This document shows positions 28,101-41,400 of a DNA stretch of 63,802 nucleotides, piece after piece (position 1 is the first letter of the stretch; each line of letters opens with the position of its first letter). Both the position numbers and the translations under genes were made by a program. Under the pieces are notes generated by a model. The model saw only the letters and a list, made by a program, of their open reading frames with translations, did not search any database and was not told the DNA's origin. The DNA lies in contig NW_003131853.1 of assembly GCF_000003605.2 (NCBI RefSeq), forward strand, positions 1,052,140 to 1,115,941, in the 5' to 3' direction. This DNA comes from Saccoglossus kowalevskii. Lineage: Eukaryota; Hemichordata; Enteropneusta; Harrimaniidae.

Positions 28101-31100
28101 TTCACCATTCAAGAATACACACTGTGATCAGTGAAAAAACACACAAAAAACCTAGTCTTACTTGTAGAAATTGTTGTTTGATTACTTGGCATAGAAGTAG
28201 GCGTAACGTAGAAATGCGTTGTCTGCGGCGATGTCAGTCTAAATGGCGTCGGGCTAGTGGGACAGTTTTCTTCATCCGTCATGTCTACGCAATCAGAAAA
28301 GGCGTTGCATTGTAACGTCAGTGGAATGCACTGAGTATTGTTGTCACACAGAAAACACGGCTCGTCTGATGAGATAAGAGGTAAGTAAAATATAAGAAGC
28401 AATTATTGAATATTCTGTATTCTTAATATAGTACAGGGATGCTCAAATCTTTTCAGGTGTGAGCATGTTATAATGAATTCACGAATACTAGTTATTCAAG
28501 TTCATTGAATCATTGATTGTCGATGAGTATATCATTACCAAAGAATATGTCTGTATGACTTAAATTGCATATACTACAAGTACTGAATTGCGCATGCTAA
28601 ATCGATCAAATATTCACCCGGCCAATCGTATAACCACAACCACCGTGTACACACCATAATCGATTCGCCTGTATGTCAAGTTGAATCCATTTCCACCAAT
28701 CTGGTCATCACTGCGGAATCTTATATACACGTTATGTGAATCAGATAGCCATATATCCGGCAATGAGTAATTGCCACATAGAGTTTGACTGGAAATCCCA
28801 TCTGTAATCTGCAAAAAGTAAATCAACGTCGTTTGGCTACATACAATTTAAAAACAATTTCTAGTTGTGTTTGTAAACTTTTGTGTTATTAATAGTGATA
28901 TTACTGGCTCGTCCATCCATCAGTCGTAGTACTGACATATAATACATATATTTGCGCAAGGCAAAACCGATTCACAATTGATTATACGACTCACCGCTAA
29001 GTAGTCAGCCACGCAATTCTCTGAGTTCTCAAGGTCAAATGTCTGAAAAACGAGTTCAACTCTACCATAACCAATATCGATAGAGGTGACGCAGTCATCA
29101 ACCGACGCTGGATAATTGTCAGGGTAGTTTGGTGACGTCACAAAACCAGTGTCATGGGTCAGGGTTACGTCACAAAAATCTAAGAAAATAAAGTTGCGTG
29201 ATCAATATGTACATTATAATAATTTTAAAACATACATCTCACAGGAATTATATAGAAGAGCTCTTAGACTAGCCAATATATATATTAAAGGAATATTGAC
29301 ATGTTCGTTTGTTTACATATTCTATTTGATAACTTCATAAGAGTATTTGCTTCATTAAAGTGTTGATTCCCATTTTGCTTTGCGTGATTTTGGCAAAGTG
29401 TTGTTGACGTGTTGATTATATACTAGACGATTTCTAGTGCATTGCATTAAATAGCAAATAATATTAATAATCAATGACGGGACTGTAGAGTGTTACAAAT
29501 TTACATAATTTTTATTTGGATATTTTGTGAATGAATTTTCTTTCTTTTAAATCTTCACGCGTAATCATAAACACGCCTCGTCAGTACAATCAAGCTAAAA
29601 TAAATATTAACCAGCTAAACATCATATTTTGAAAGCCACTTTTTTTCTGATAATCTAGACACTTACTTAACGTACAACCTGCCTCATCTGAATGATCTTC
29701 ACAGTCTTTATTCATATTGCATACAACAGATGACGGCAAACATCTGATTCCACCATCACATGAATAACCATAGCAAGCTTTTGAATTAATTAACAAGACA
29801 GTTACGTCATTAGAGCATGTTTGCTTTTGTTTCGAAATGCATATTAATACAAGATAAACTTAATTAAAATTATGTTTGGCTGAACTAAATTAATTCGTAT
29901 TCTGAAAGTTGTGAAGAAATTAAATTCTTGTTTTAACCACATCTCAACACTGTGTGAATCTGCTGATTGTTACGCTATGAATTTTCTGTATATTTATTGT
30001 GAAATTGGCGCAGAACATGGTTATTCTCCGGACAGACAAATATCAAAAGAAGTAGTATATGCCAGAACCATGTATGAATGGAAAATAGTCATACATTGTA
30101 TACTGTGAAAAAGCATTTTGGGTGTTTTGTATGGTATTTATTTTCACTGATTTTTGACGAGTTGAATGTGAGATATAGGGAAAAAAGTATATTCGTTGGA
30201 TTTTATTTTCACGGAATCATCCCTTCAGCGAAAATAAAGTAAAATAAATAAAGTATTCTACAGTATATACATAAAATGACGGACAGCTGTACACAATGTA
30301 GGGTTACAAAGCCGTATTTAAAATTTCTCTCGTTTTTATTTGGTGTATGATTATTTGTCCTCATACATGCGGTGATAGCAATAATATATATTTTTATACT
30401 CGTCCAATTACTAATTATTAACAACGTATAATATTTAGTTGACCTTACTATCAATAAGCTTTTAATTGACCTCCTCAATTTCCTCAAATTCCACTCGCAA
30501 ATACTCGATTTTTTTTAATCATAGTTTGACTGGCCCAGGACATAAAATCGCTTTGGTTTTATTACTTAAAATGCAGAAAACTTAAGTGATAAGATTTAGG
30601 AGTACATTTTCTCCGTATAAGAAATTATTTTTTCGTTGCAATTCATAATCGTACAATAAAAACAATCAATTTAGTTCGATTTCTAAATCCGGAAAATATA
30701 AAGACAACATCATCTCCAAGGTACTTACGCATGGTATCATTAAGAGGTGGCAATGTTTCATACACTGCAGCGAAACCAGTCCTACTTTGTTCTGAATCAG
30801 TGGTTATAACAATAGATACATCTTGGCTGTCCGATGTCCAATTGGCAAGTGGTAATACTCCGCATAATAAAGGCGTGGTTCTCCGAGAGATATTGTCTAT
30901 AATCTGAGTTCATAAATAAGCGATTACAGGTCAATGTACTTTGTGTTGTGTATGTATGACCAGCCATCGTAAGTAATTTCTCCAGTGATATATTTTTCTT
31001 TTCAAACAAGACTAGCATAATGTATCAATGCATGTTTGTGGGCACTAAAGCAAAAACATTTCCTCTTCATTTCGAAAACGTTTTCTCTCTTCCTCTGAAA

Positions 31101-34100
31101 CATGCTCAAAAACGAGTTAAACATAAAACATGTCAGGGAACTCGTATGCGATTGAAATTCATTATCTTCGTCCTTGTATTTTCTGTGTTGTTATGGTTTG
31201 TTCTAAATGTTGCACTAAATATTTGGTGATGTCGTTATGAACAAGAAAGCGCCCTAGTTTATTTCAAAACGTTAGGACAATGACACCAGAAGTGAGAAAT
31301 ACTTTACTAGGATTAAATGTTTGACAAAGAACCTGCTTATTCAAAATTTCGATCACTAAAAACAAACTACGAACATTTCACAGGAAATAAACACAAATTT
31401 GAGGAACTATTTAAATGTTATTATTCCGACCAACTGTAAAACACGAGACTTCAGATAATGGATAATTTGCGTAACCATTTTGATCACTGCAAACGAATTC
31501 CACCGATGATTATAATTGAAATGGTTGTCATAGTTCCAGATTTTAAGTGTTATGTAAAACGCTGTTCATTCACTATTTATGTACAGCTTTATGAACCATG
31601 CTATCAATCAAATAAAAGGATATTTTCGCCTAATTTCTAAATTTTAAAATAATTGTTTGATTATTACGTTCAACACGGGATAACGCTCCATGATAATGAC
31701 AGTCTCTAGCTAAGCAACACGTTTAATTCAAGTGCCAACAAACCTGTTGAATATTGAATTGTGATTGACTATATATCTATGCAAATAACCAAGATTCAAT
31801 TCAATCAATTCAATTAACAACCTGTGTAGTTAAGTATATACAAACAATAACTTTACCTGAACGTTATCATATCTGCACTCATCGACAAATTCGAACTCAA
31901 AAGCCGTAAATTCAAGGTAAATACGTCCGCTACCAACATGTATCGTGATAGTACATCTTAAATTGTTATCATAATTTCCCGGATAGTTGGGTGTTGATAA
32001 TAATCCAGATTGCTCAAATAAAATCTCATTGCAATCTACAATTATAAAGCACGTTGTTATTAGATCCAATCCATTGTTATCATTTAAAAAAATATATATA
32101 ATCAGTTAAAGTTCAATATATTTATTGTCATCACTTGTATACCTTCGTAATGCCACAAATTACAATCAATTCAGTATACCACGTTATATATATATCATAC
32201 ATACACCGCATATGTAAGATGAACTAGACTAGACTAGACTAGACTAACCTGTTGGTGAACGCTGTTCTCCTAACAAGGACCGCGCTTCCATATAATACGA
32301 ATCAAACTGCAATATATAGCCATAACCTCCCACGGAAGAGTCGCTTACGAAATGAACATAAACCAATCCTGTGTCCGAAACCCAAGGTGGTGGCAGTTCA
32401 GTTCCACAAAATCTGCTAGACGTCTGATTTGAAACACCATCCACAAACTAAAGAAAAGTGTAAGATTTTTATGAATATCGCATATGATACCTGGACATCT
32501 AAACCTGCATAACAGTTGGTGAGAATCTAATAAATTGTTGATGATGAGGTGCAGTTGAATATATTCGACATATTATCGTAACAAATGTCAAAATCGCCAC
32601 TTTAATGACTAAGATAGACCAGGTCTACATTACATTATATCTGGCACTATTTTATCTATGTATGCATAGTTTACAGTGAGGTAGTGAGTTGAGAGCGTGT
32701 TTGCAGTGGCAAGGTGAGTTCAAAGTTTTGGTATGCTCTTAATATACCTACGATATAACCAATATGTTGGTTATTCTCACCTTAAAGGCAATAGAGTGAA
32801 ATCAATAAATATTGCATAAAACGTATTACAACACACAATTCGACCACATAATCATGGCAATTGCAAACATAGGGAATCACGCGACCTACCTCACCACACT
32901 TACATAGCCAAAATTACATGTAAAGAACAACTTCTGATAGTGATTAGATAGTAATACACATGACAAATATCGGATATCACAAACAACATATATAGTTGCG
33001 TAGCCGATTCTAAAGAATCTACTTAGTTACGATTGACGAATCTGTCTATCGGCAAGGACAACCACAATTATAAATTGTACATGCATATAATTTGAAACAC
33101 AGGATTATAACTTTCAGTCACGTCAATCGCCTCGCCACAGGCAGATTGATCAATATACGTGAATTTAGAGTTAGATCAATATGTCTATTTCACTTTCAGT
33201 TAAGAGTGAGACCAATATGTCTATTTCACTTTCAGTTAGGAGTGAGATCAATATGTTTATTTCACTTTCAGTTAGAAGTGAGATCAATATACCCATTTCA
33301 CTTTCATTTAAGAGTTAGATCAATATGTTTATTTCATTTTCATTTAAGAGTTAGATCAATATGTTCATTTCACTTTCATTTAAGAGTTAGATCAATATGT
33401 CTATTTCACTTTCAGTTAGAAGTGAGATCAATATGTCCATTTCACTTTCATTTAGGAATTAGATCAATATGTCTATTTCACTTTCATTTAAGAGTTAGAT
33501 CACTATGTCTATTTCAGTTTTATTTAGAAGTGAGATCAATATGTCTATTTCACTTTCAGTTAGAAGTGAGATCAATATGTCTATTTCACTTTCAGTTAGA
33601 AGTGAGATCAATATGTCCATTTCACTTTTATTTAAGAGTTAGATCAATATATCCATTTCAGTTTCATTTAGAAGTGAGATCAATATGTCTATTTCACTTT
33701 CAGTTAGGAGTGAGATCAATATGTCTATTTCACTTTCAGTTAGAAGTGAGATCAATATGTCCATTTCACTTTCATTTAAGAGTTAGATCAATATATCTAT
33801 TTCATTTTCATTTAGGAGTTTGATCAATATGTGTATTTTACTCTTATTTAGGAGTTAGATCAGTATATGTATTTCCCTTTAAGTTAGGAGTGAAATCAAT
33901 ATGTCTACTTCACTTTCAGTTAAGAGTGAGATCAATATGTCTATTTCACTTTCGGTTAGAAGTGAGATCACTATGTCTATTTCACTTTCATTTGGGAGTG
34001 AAATCCATATGTCTATTTCACTTTCATTTAGGAGTGAAATCCATATGTCTGTTTCACTTTCATTTAGGAGTGAAATCCATATGTCTATTTCACTTTCATT

Positions 34101-37100
34101 TAGGAGTGAAATCCATGTCTATTTCAGTTTCAGTTAGAAGTGATTCTCAATATTTTCTGGGAGTGAGATCAACATGTGGGTTTTAGTTTCAGTTATCGTC
34201 TTGATCACAATAAGGGTAAACAAGCTCTAAATCATAAACATTTGTCGATTTTTTTATGACAGTATTAACATTTTTTGTAATAATATTTTTGTGATTAACT
34301 ACATAATTCTGTTATAACCTGCAATGCAAGACAATTAATAATCTAGAAGGATCTCACCAATAAAAAGATGACAACAGTTTACGGCAATTCTTACCTGAAC
34401 ATAATCGTTATTACATTCGGGAGAGCCGTTTTGTAGATTGAATTCAAGGAAAATGAGCATTAGTGACCCGCTCATAACGTTTCCTGTGCCAATAGTAATA
34501 GTGCAATGCAAGTTGTCTGGATACACGTTGCCGTGATTTGGCGAATGTATTACTCCATGCTGAGAGGAGAATACTTCGTTACAGTTGTCTGTGTAAAAAA
34601 AAACCGAAACAATTACAAACTGTATAATAATTATATTTGTGTATATCCAAGTATAGTAGCTAAGCTTTAAATCTGGTTCTGGTCCTTGCAATTGGTTGAT
34701 GGTTATTATAATTATAATAACGGGGTAGCTTAATGTTTTTGCATTACATTATACAGACAGAAATCGAATTATCAACAATGGAATGTAGACTGGAGACCTT
34801 AGTTTGTCAACACGTGATGACATTGGCTCGATATTGATAAAATGTAATCCTAACCTTGCGGCGGTGTAGGTTGAACATCAGATTCCGTACCGGGTTGGAA
34901 TGTAATCTTATACCCATAACCGTTGACAGACGAGTCGCTCACAAATCTAATAAAAACCAAACCTGTATCAGAGGTCCAAGGATTTGGCAAACTAGTTCCA
35001 CAAAACTTTTCAGATATTTTGTTCGAAACTACGTCTTCAAACTAAATGTAAATGTAAGACACGTGCGTTATAATACATGAATGTTATGTATCTAGTGTCA
35101 CTAGCATGATATTATGTAATGTATTCAACTCTCCTACGATTAGACAAATTAAGGAAATCAAAGAAAGCATAGAAAGAACTCCAGTGTGCTAGGCAAAGTA
35201 CAAATAGGGGAAATTGTATTTATTATATCAGAATCACGTGCGAAATCATTGAAATATGTCTTATTTTGCTTTTAACGTTTACAGTTACGGCAAATATAAC
35301 AAAAAAAATATAACTGCAAGCACTGACCAGGGTGGTCAGCGGCTATTATAATATTGAATGAAATTATGACCATATGACTTTATATTTTGGGCAGATATTT
35401 TGTCTAACAGCGCAATTAAAATTCAGATGCTTTCATTACAGCAGTGGTTAATACATTGAAGTTAAGCATATTGATGAGGTAACATGACCATATATGATAA
35501 TGTGATATGTTCTTCATAACTATTGTCTGATGCATTAAATATAACACTAAATGCATATCCCTGGCAGCAATAGAGCCCGAGATAAAAACACAGTTATGCA
35601 TATGCATGATTAGGTCACATACAAAATAAGTAATTATTATGCATGGATTTCAACCCTGAAGTAATCAGATTTATAAGTTAACCAAAAACACCTATATACC
35701 ACGTGCTATTGAAGTTTGTGTGGTACTCAAGTTATCTGTGGAACATCTATAAATTGCACCACCACAAGTACCACCTACATTCATAGAAATTAGGTGATTA
35801 GTAAGCACACAATTCAACTCTAAAATAAACGTACATATGGGCTATCCCAGAGCACTTGTTTACCTAGTTTCATTGAAATCTCACAAGTGGTCAAGATATT
35901 GGTGGAAAAGCTAAAGATTGCAACCAGAAACTAATCAGGTCTGCGCATTTTCCCAGACCATAAATGTAGTTCAAGAGAAAAAAGTGAGAAGACTTAAAAT
36001 TGGCTAATTAATAAGTAAATTGGGTAATTAAGATGCATGGTGTTGAACCAAAAACTTCCCAAATTTGCGTATTATCCCAGACATCTATATTTCATTGTAA
36101 TCTGTTAAATTGTACTTGAAAAACAGGTAGAAATACTTACAATTGGCTACTTATCATGCAAATTAGGTAATATACACATAATGAACCAGAAACTGATCAG
36201 GTCTGCGCAACATACCAGAGCATATATGTACCACATTTCATTCAAATCTGATAATTGATTCTTGATAAAAGTGGAAAGGCTTAACATTATTGGCTAAATA
36301 TTAAGCAAATCAATTGATTAATATGCACAGATCTCAACCAAAAACTAATTAGGTCTGCGCATTTTCCCAGACCATTTATGTATTAAGTGGCATTAATTTG
36401 ATATTTGGTTCAAGCACAATCACACAAATATACAGACGCACTAGTCGCAAAGACTACCATTGTGTGCAGTAAAAAAACCTAAATAATAAGCTTTTAAATA
36501 TTATTGGTAGATTGAACAATTAATCGTAACCATGTGACTACAGCAGAAGACTGCATGCACGACAGAGTGATAATCGCATGAAGTGGGCATTTCTTGCCTG
36601 TATGTAATCGTAAGCACAACCGTTGTCTTCTAAATTCATCTCTAAGAAAGTGAATTCAATCCTTCCGCCCGTCGTGTTCACTGTAATGGTGCAGTCCCGA
36701 TTGAAAGGATATAGCAGTCCAGGACCATAATTTGGGGAGAATATGATTCCGTGGTCTTCGTTGAATTCCTGGTTACAATCAACTGTCAGTGGGGAAACAA
36801 AAGGGAAATCGTTGTTCTTGATCTACTATTTCGTGATGGAGTGCGTAAAAGTAAACTATAATTTCTATATTTGTTGTAATAGCAAGTACAAGTATAATGT
36901 GATAATCTATAACCTAAAATTTTCGGATAAATTGCTTATGTTATTCGATAATATGTTACCTTCATTACAATCGGCTTCATCACTACCATCAAGGCAATCA
37001 GTATTGCCATCACATACCCAGCCAGTTAGGAAACACTTTTCTTCCCCGTCCATACCGATACATCTGAATCCATAGCATGCTGAAAAGGAGTGAATGTATG

Positions 37101-38407
37101 ATTAATAATCTAACGTCTTTACAGTGGTGTATTGTACTGAGGTTTACTGTACCGAAGTTTGCCAAACCGCAATCAAACCTTATGAAATACTGTGTCATAA
37201 CTTACGGCAATCCTGTTCATCGAATCCATCAGCACAGTCAGGCACATCGTTGCATTTTAGTGACTCTGACAAACATCTTCCCTCCAATGGACACATGAAC
37301 AGTCCAACTCCGCACGGTCCACTTGGCCCCACTGTAATTAAATGTACGTCACATGGCTTATTAATCTTGAAAAATACGCTCGCAACGCATCAATATAAAT
37401 ACACCAATTGTTGTAAAACGTGTTAGACGTAGTCAGAGCTTTTAGGACTGGGAATATTTAATAGTTGTTGTTTTTTGAAACGCAGTCACGTTTTTGGCCA
37501 TCAAATGAAAATTGCTTTTCCGGGTGTTTTTACTGACCATTGAATGTAAATCGAATCAGGTTTAGGGGGTAAATTAGATTTGCTTGCAGTCTGTTGCGAT
37601 TTCGATGAAATATCTTGAAAAATAAATATAAATTGCGTAAACCAGGGGTGAACGCGAAAGTCGTGTGACCGCGAAATACCAACAGACTTGCCATCAGTGT
37701 AAGCGCCCTCACATTACCGGCCAGATTCGGGCTTGTAAATTTTGCCATATACGTCATACGTCGTGGGTGGAGCAAGCCGAGCCCCGGATCATAAAAATAA
37801 ACCGGACATTGCACGTGCCTGTNNNNNNNNNNNNNNNNNNNNNNNNNNNNNNNNNNNNNNNNNNNNNNNNNNNNNNNNNNNNNNNNNNNNNNNNNNNNNN
37901 NNNNNNNNNNNNNNNNNNNNNNNNNNNNNNNNNNNNNNNNNNNNNNNNNNNNNNNNNNNNNNNNNNNNNNNNNNNNNNNNNNNNNNNNNNNNNNNNNNNN
38001 NNNNNNNNNNNNNNNNNNNNNNNNNNNNNNNNNNNNNNNNNNNNNNNNNNNNNNNNNNNNNNNNNNNNNNNNNNNNNNNNNNNNNNNNNNNNNNNNNNNN
38101 NNNNNNNNNNNNNNNNNNNNNNNNNNNNNNNNNNNNNNNNNNNNNNNNNNNNNNNNNNNNNNNNNNNNNNNNNNNNNNNNNNNNNNNNNNNNNNNNNNNN
38201 NNNNNNNNNNNNNNNNNNNNNNNNNNNNNNNNNNNNNNNNNNNNNNNNNNNNNNNNNNNNNNNNNNNNNNNNNNNNNNNNNNNNNNNNNNNNNNNNNNNN
38301 NNNNNNNNNNNNNNNNNNNTTGTTGCGGTCACATGACTTTCGCGTTCACCCCTCGTTTATTCAATTTATATTCATTTTATTTTGTCCAGGCTCAAAGTCA
38401 AATCATC

Positions 38408-38442
<35 letters not shown>

Positions 38443-41400
38443 TTTAAGCTCTATATTGCATAAAAATGTTTCAACGTTGTCACGAACTGTATTCGGGTTT
38501 GAAATAGTGCAAGATTTATTAAAGCGCGGTGGTCATCGCGCAGCGCGTGTTCAAGTTTCATGTAAAAAACAATATATTTTACACGCGTTGTATACGTCGC
38601 TATGAGTCCCACGTCGAACACGACGCAGCGCGACGACCATCGCCCTTTAAATAAACCAATATAATATAATATAATAATAAAATAATCTTTCCAAAATTGA
38701 ACTTCAATATTACGTCATCAGAGCATTTCAGCCGATCTAATTTCTGAAGTCTGGTTATTGTATGGCGAGGCGGTTCAGATTCGAAATAAAAAATAAATAT
38801 GCAAATGAGTTCATTCCGTTGCAGAAATCGTATTTCAACACAACGAACAAGGACATGAATATAACGAAGGTTTACAATCCAATTAGATAAGTATGCAAAT
38901 TGAGCAATTAATATGCATTGTTGCATATTACGAACGTTATTTTAGGTGAGACAAATAATCACGACTTACCACGGTAGTCAATACATCCGATGCATTCACA
39001 GTGAGCAAAACTATTACCGCACCAATCAGAAGGGGAGCAGCAATAGAATTCGGAATTAGGGTCGCACTCAGCGGGACTGCCATCGGGCAAAAGATAGTTT
39101 GGGCCACAGCGAGCATCGTCTCTCCACCTCGTATTGCTACCTACAATAATAATAACACGTTAAGTGCAGAGATTAGGCAAGATTACGATAGGAAGATTTG
39201 ATACTGACAAACATGGTGCAGAAAATCTTAAATTAAGATCGGGAATTGTGTTTGATCTATTATGGAGGGAACTTAAAGGGCGGTAGTCGTCGCGCCAAAC
39301 TTGCGCGAAATATATGAGTATCATATAAAGAAAGATGGCGACTTTGGCTGTTGCGCAGATCAATGAGTACAAATTTAGACGTTACTAAACTTTAATTAGG
39401 TATTTTAGATGATTGAAGGGTATCGAAGGAGTCACCGGCGGTAATTAGCACATTGGATTGTGGGAAAATCAATGTTTATCAACAAAAATGTAGCAAATGC
39501 GCAGCGCGACGACCGCCGCCCTATAAGATATTGTGTACATACATACCAGTTCCACACATATTTGGGTCCTCGTCTGACTGATCAAAACAGTCAAATGTAC
39601 CATCGCATCTGAAATACTCAGGGATACATTGGCCTGTCATACATCGAAACTGATCAATTGTACAAAATCCTGCAGGTAAATGAAACAAAATCGTAAACAT
39701 AATGGATTATAAATCGTACAGCACCGTACTAAGCAACTGGGATCGGAGCTACCTCGTGTTATATCAATTTATAAGTTAAGAGTTGGCAAAATTCTATCCC
39801 ATGAGAGCATCTCGCGAACATAAATTTAATTCACAGTTTCTAAATCCCATACAGATATGTCAACAAATAATTTGATAAATTTACAACGTAATTTTTGTAT
39901 GTGTGTTATGTATTTTAATGGTTACATATAATATAATTTTCTTTTGCATACTAATATATGTCGTCATCAGATTTTATTTAAACGGTAGTTTAAAGCGAGT
40001 TATTGACCCAATGCAACGCTAACTAAGTCTTACACTTACACTTACAAGGCGACACTATTATGCTATCAATACGTGACGGCAGTTTCTGTGATTGGTTCAA
40101 TGTTCGAATATGATGAGTCATTGCTATGGATTGGCTAATACGACTTTGTAGGTTTAATTTTGTGTCACAATATTTTAGAATGAACAACGTTATATCCTTT
40201 CGCAAATAATTGACTAAAATTAGAGCTTGCGGTGGTTGCTTCAGTCACCGCTCTACTAACAACGACTATTAGACTGAAATATCGTGTTGAGTATGTTTAG
40301 GTGATTAGAACGAGAAAAAACAAGATTGAGAATCCGATCGCGAGGGACCTAGATAACAAAAGACAATTCAACTGTCACATATATCAACTGTCACAGCGAG
40401 TTTAAAACAGCCCTCAAAAATGGTAATTATATTTTAAATGTACTTACCTGGTACCAGTGCACCAAGGTCGCAGTTGAGTTCGTCGGTTCTGTCATTACAG
40501 TCATAACTACCATCACACTTGAAACTATTTGCTATACAAGTCACATTTCGATCACACAGAAAACCATTAATACAATGCTTGACTGAAATAACACATTCTT
40601 AATGTAAGTAATGTACATTGTCATGGAAAAATCTGACGACAAAATAACATAAACTCAAAAAACCGGCATGACCCTTTTTCACCCATTGTAAGATCAATAT
40701 ATATATTCAGGAACTTGAAAATCAAATATTTTCTAATTAATAAATATATAAAACGTACGTGTGTCATATTTGAATGTCTTGTTGTGTGACATCAAAACTC
40801 ACCATCTGGACAATTTTCTTCATCCGATCCATCACCACAGTCCGAATGACCATCGCAAACTTTGTGTTTCTCAAGACAGTTACCAGCATCGGTACATTTA
40901 AATTCTTGCATTCTGCATTCTATATTTAACCACAGAAGTGAAATTGAAATTGAATCTTTCGTATGATGCAAAACTGAATGACTGATTGAATAACTAATTG
41001 ATTGAATAACTAATTGTTGAATAACTAATTGATTGAATAACTAATTGACTGATTGATTGATTGATTGATTAATTGATTGATAATTTAAAAAATAAATATC
41101 ATATGTTCTGTCAATTTAATTTTACATTTTCAACGTGCACGTCTGTTTTTATTGTAAATATAATTGTTCAGAATGTTCACGACTTTAAATGTAAATCCTG
41201 CTTAGTACATTTATACGTGTTCCTGTGTCATTTTTGCTTTTATATCGTTATGCACATGCGGCGCCGACCTTCTCCGTGATAAATATACATGATTGCATGG
41301 TATATACTATGCTGAATGACAGTAAATATGAACTGCGTACGTAACCCCAACATGTACAATTCGAATGAACTAATGTGACATTAGTATTGTGTAGGATCAT

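Noticed and set aside
33092..33823. 243-codon plus-strand ORF with [12 protein letters not shown] repeats
   Set aside because: It is the 36-bp minisatellite read in a frame without stops; it lies in a channel intron and has no domain or codon structure of a gene.
37665..38605. ORFs of 192-287 codons made mostly of X
   Set aside because: They run through the 497-base assembly gap and carry no information.
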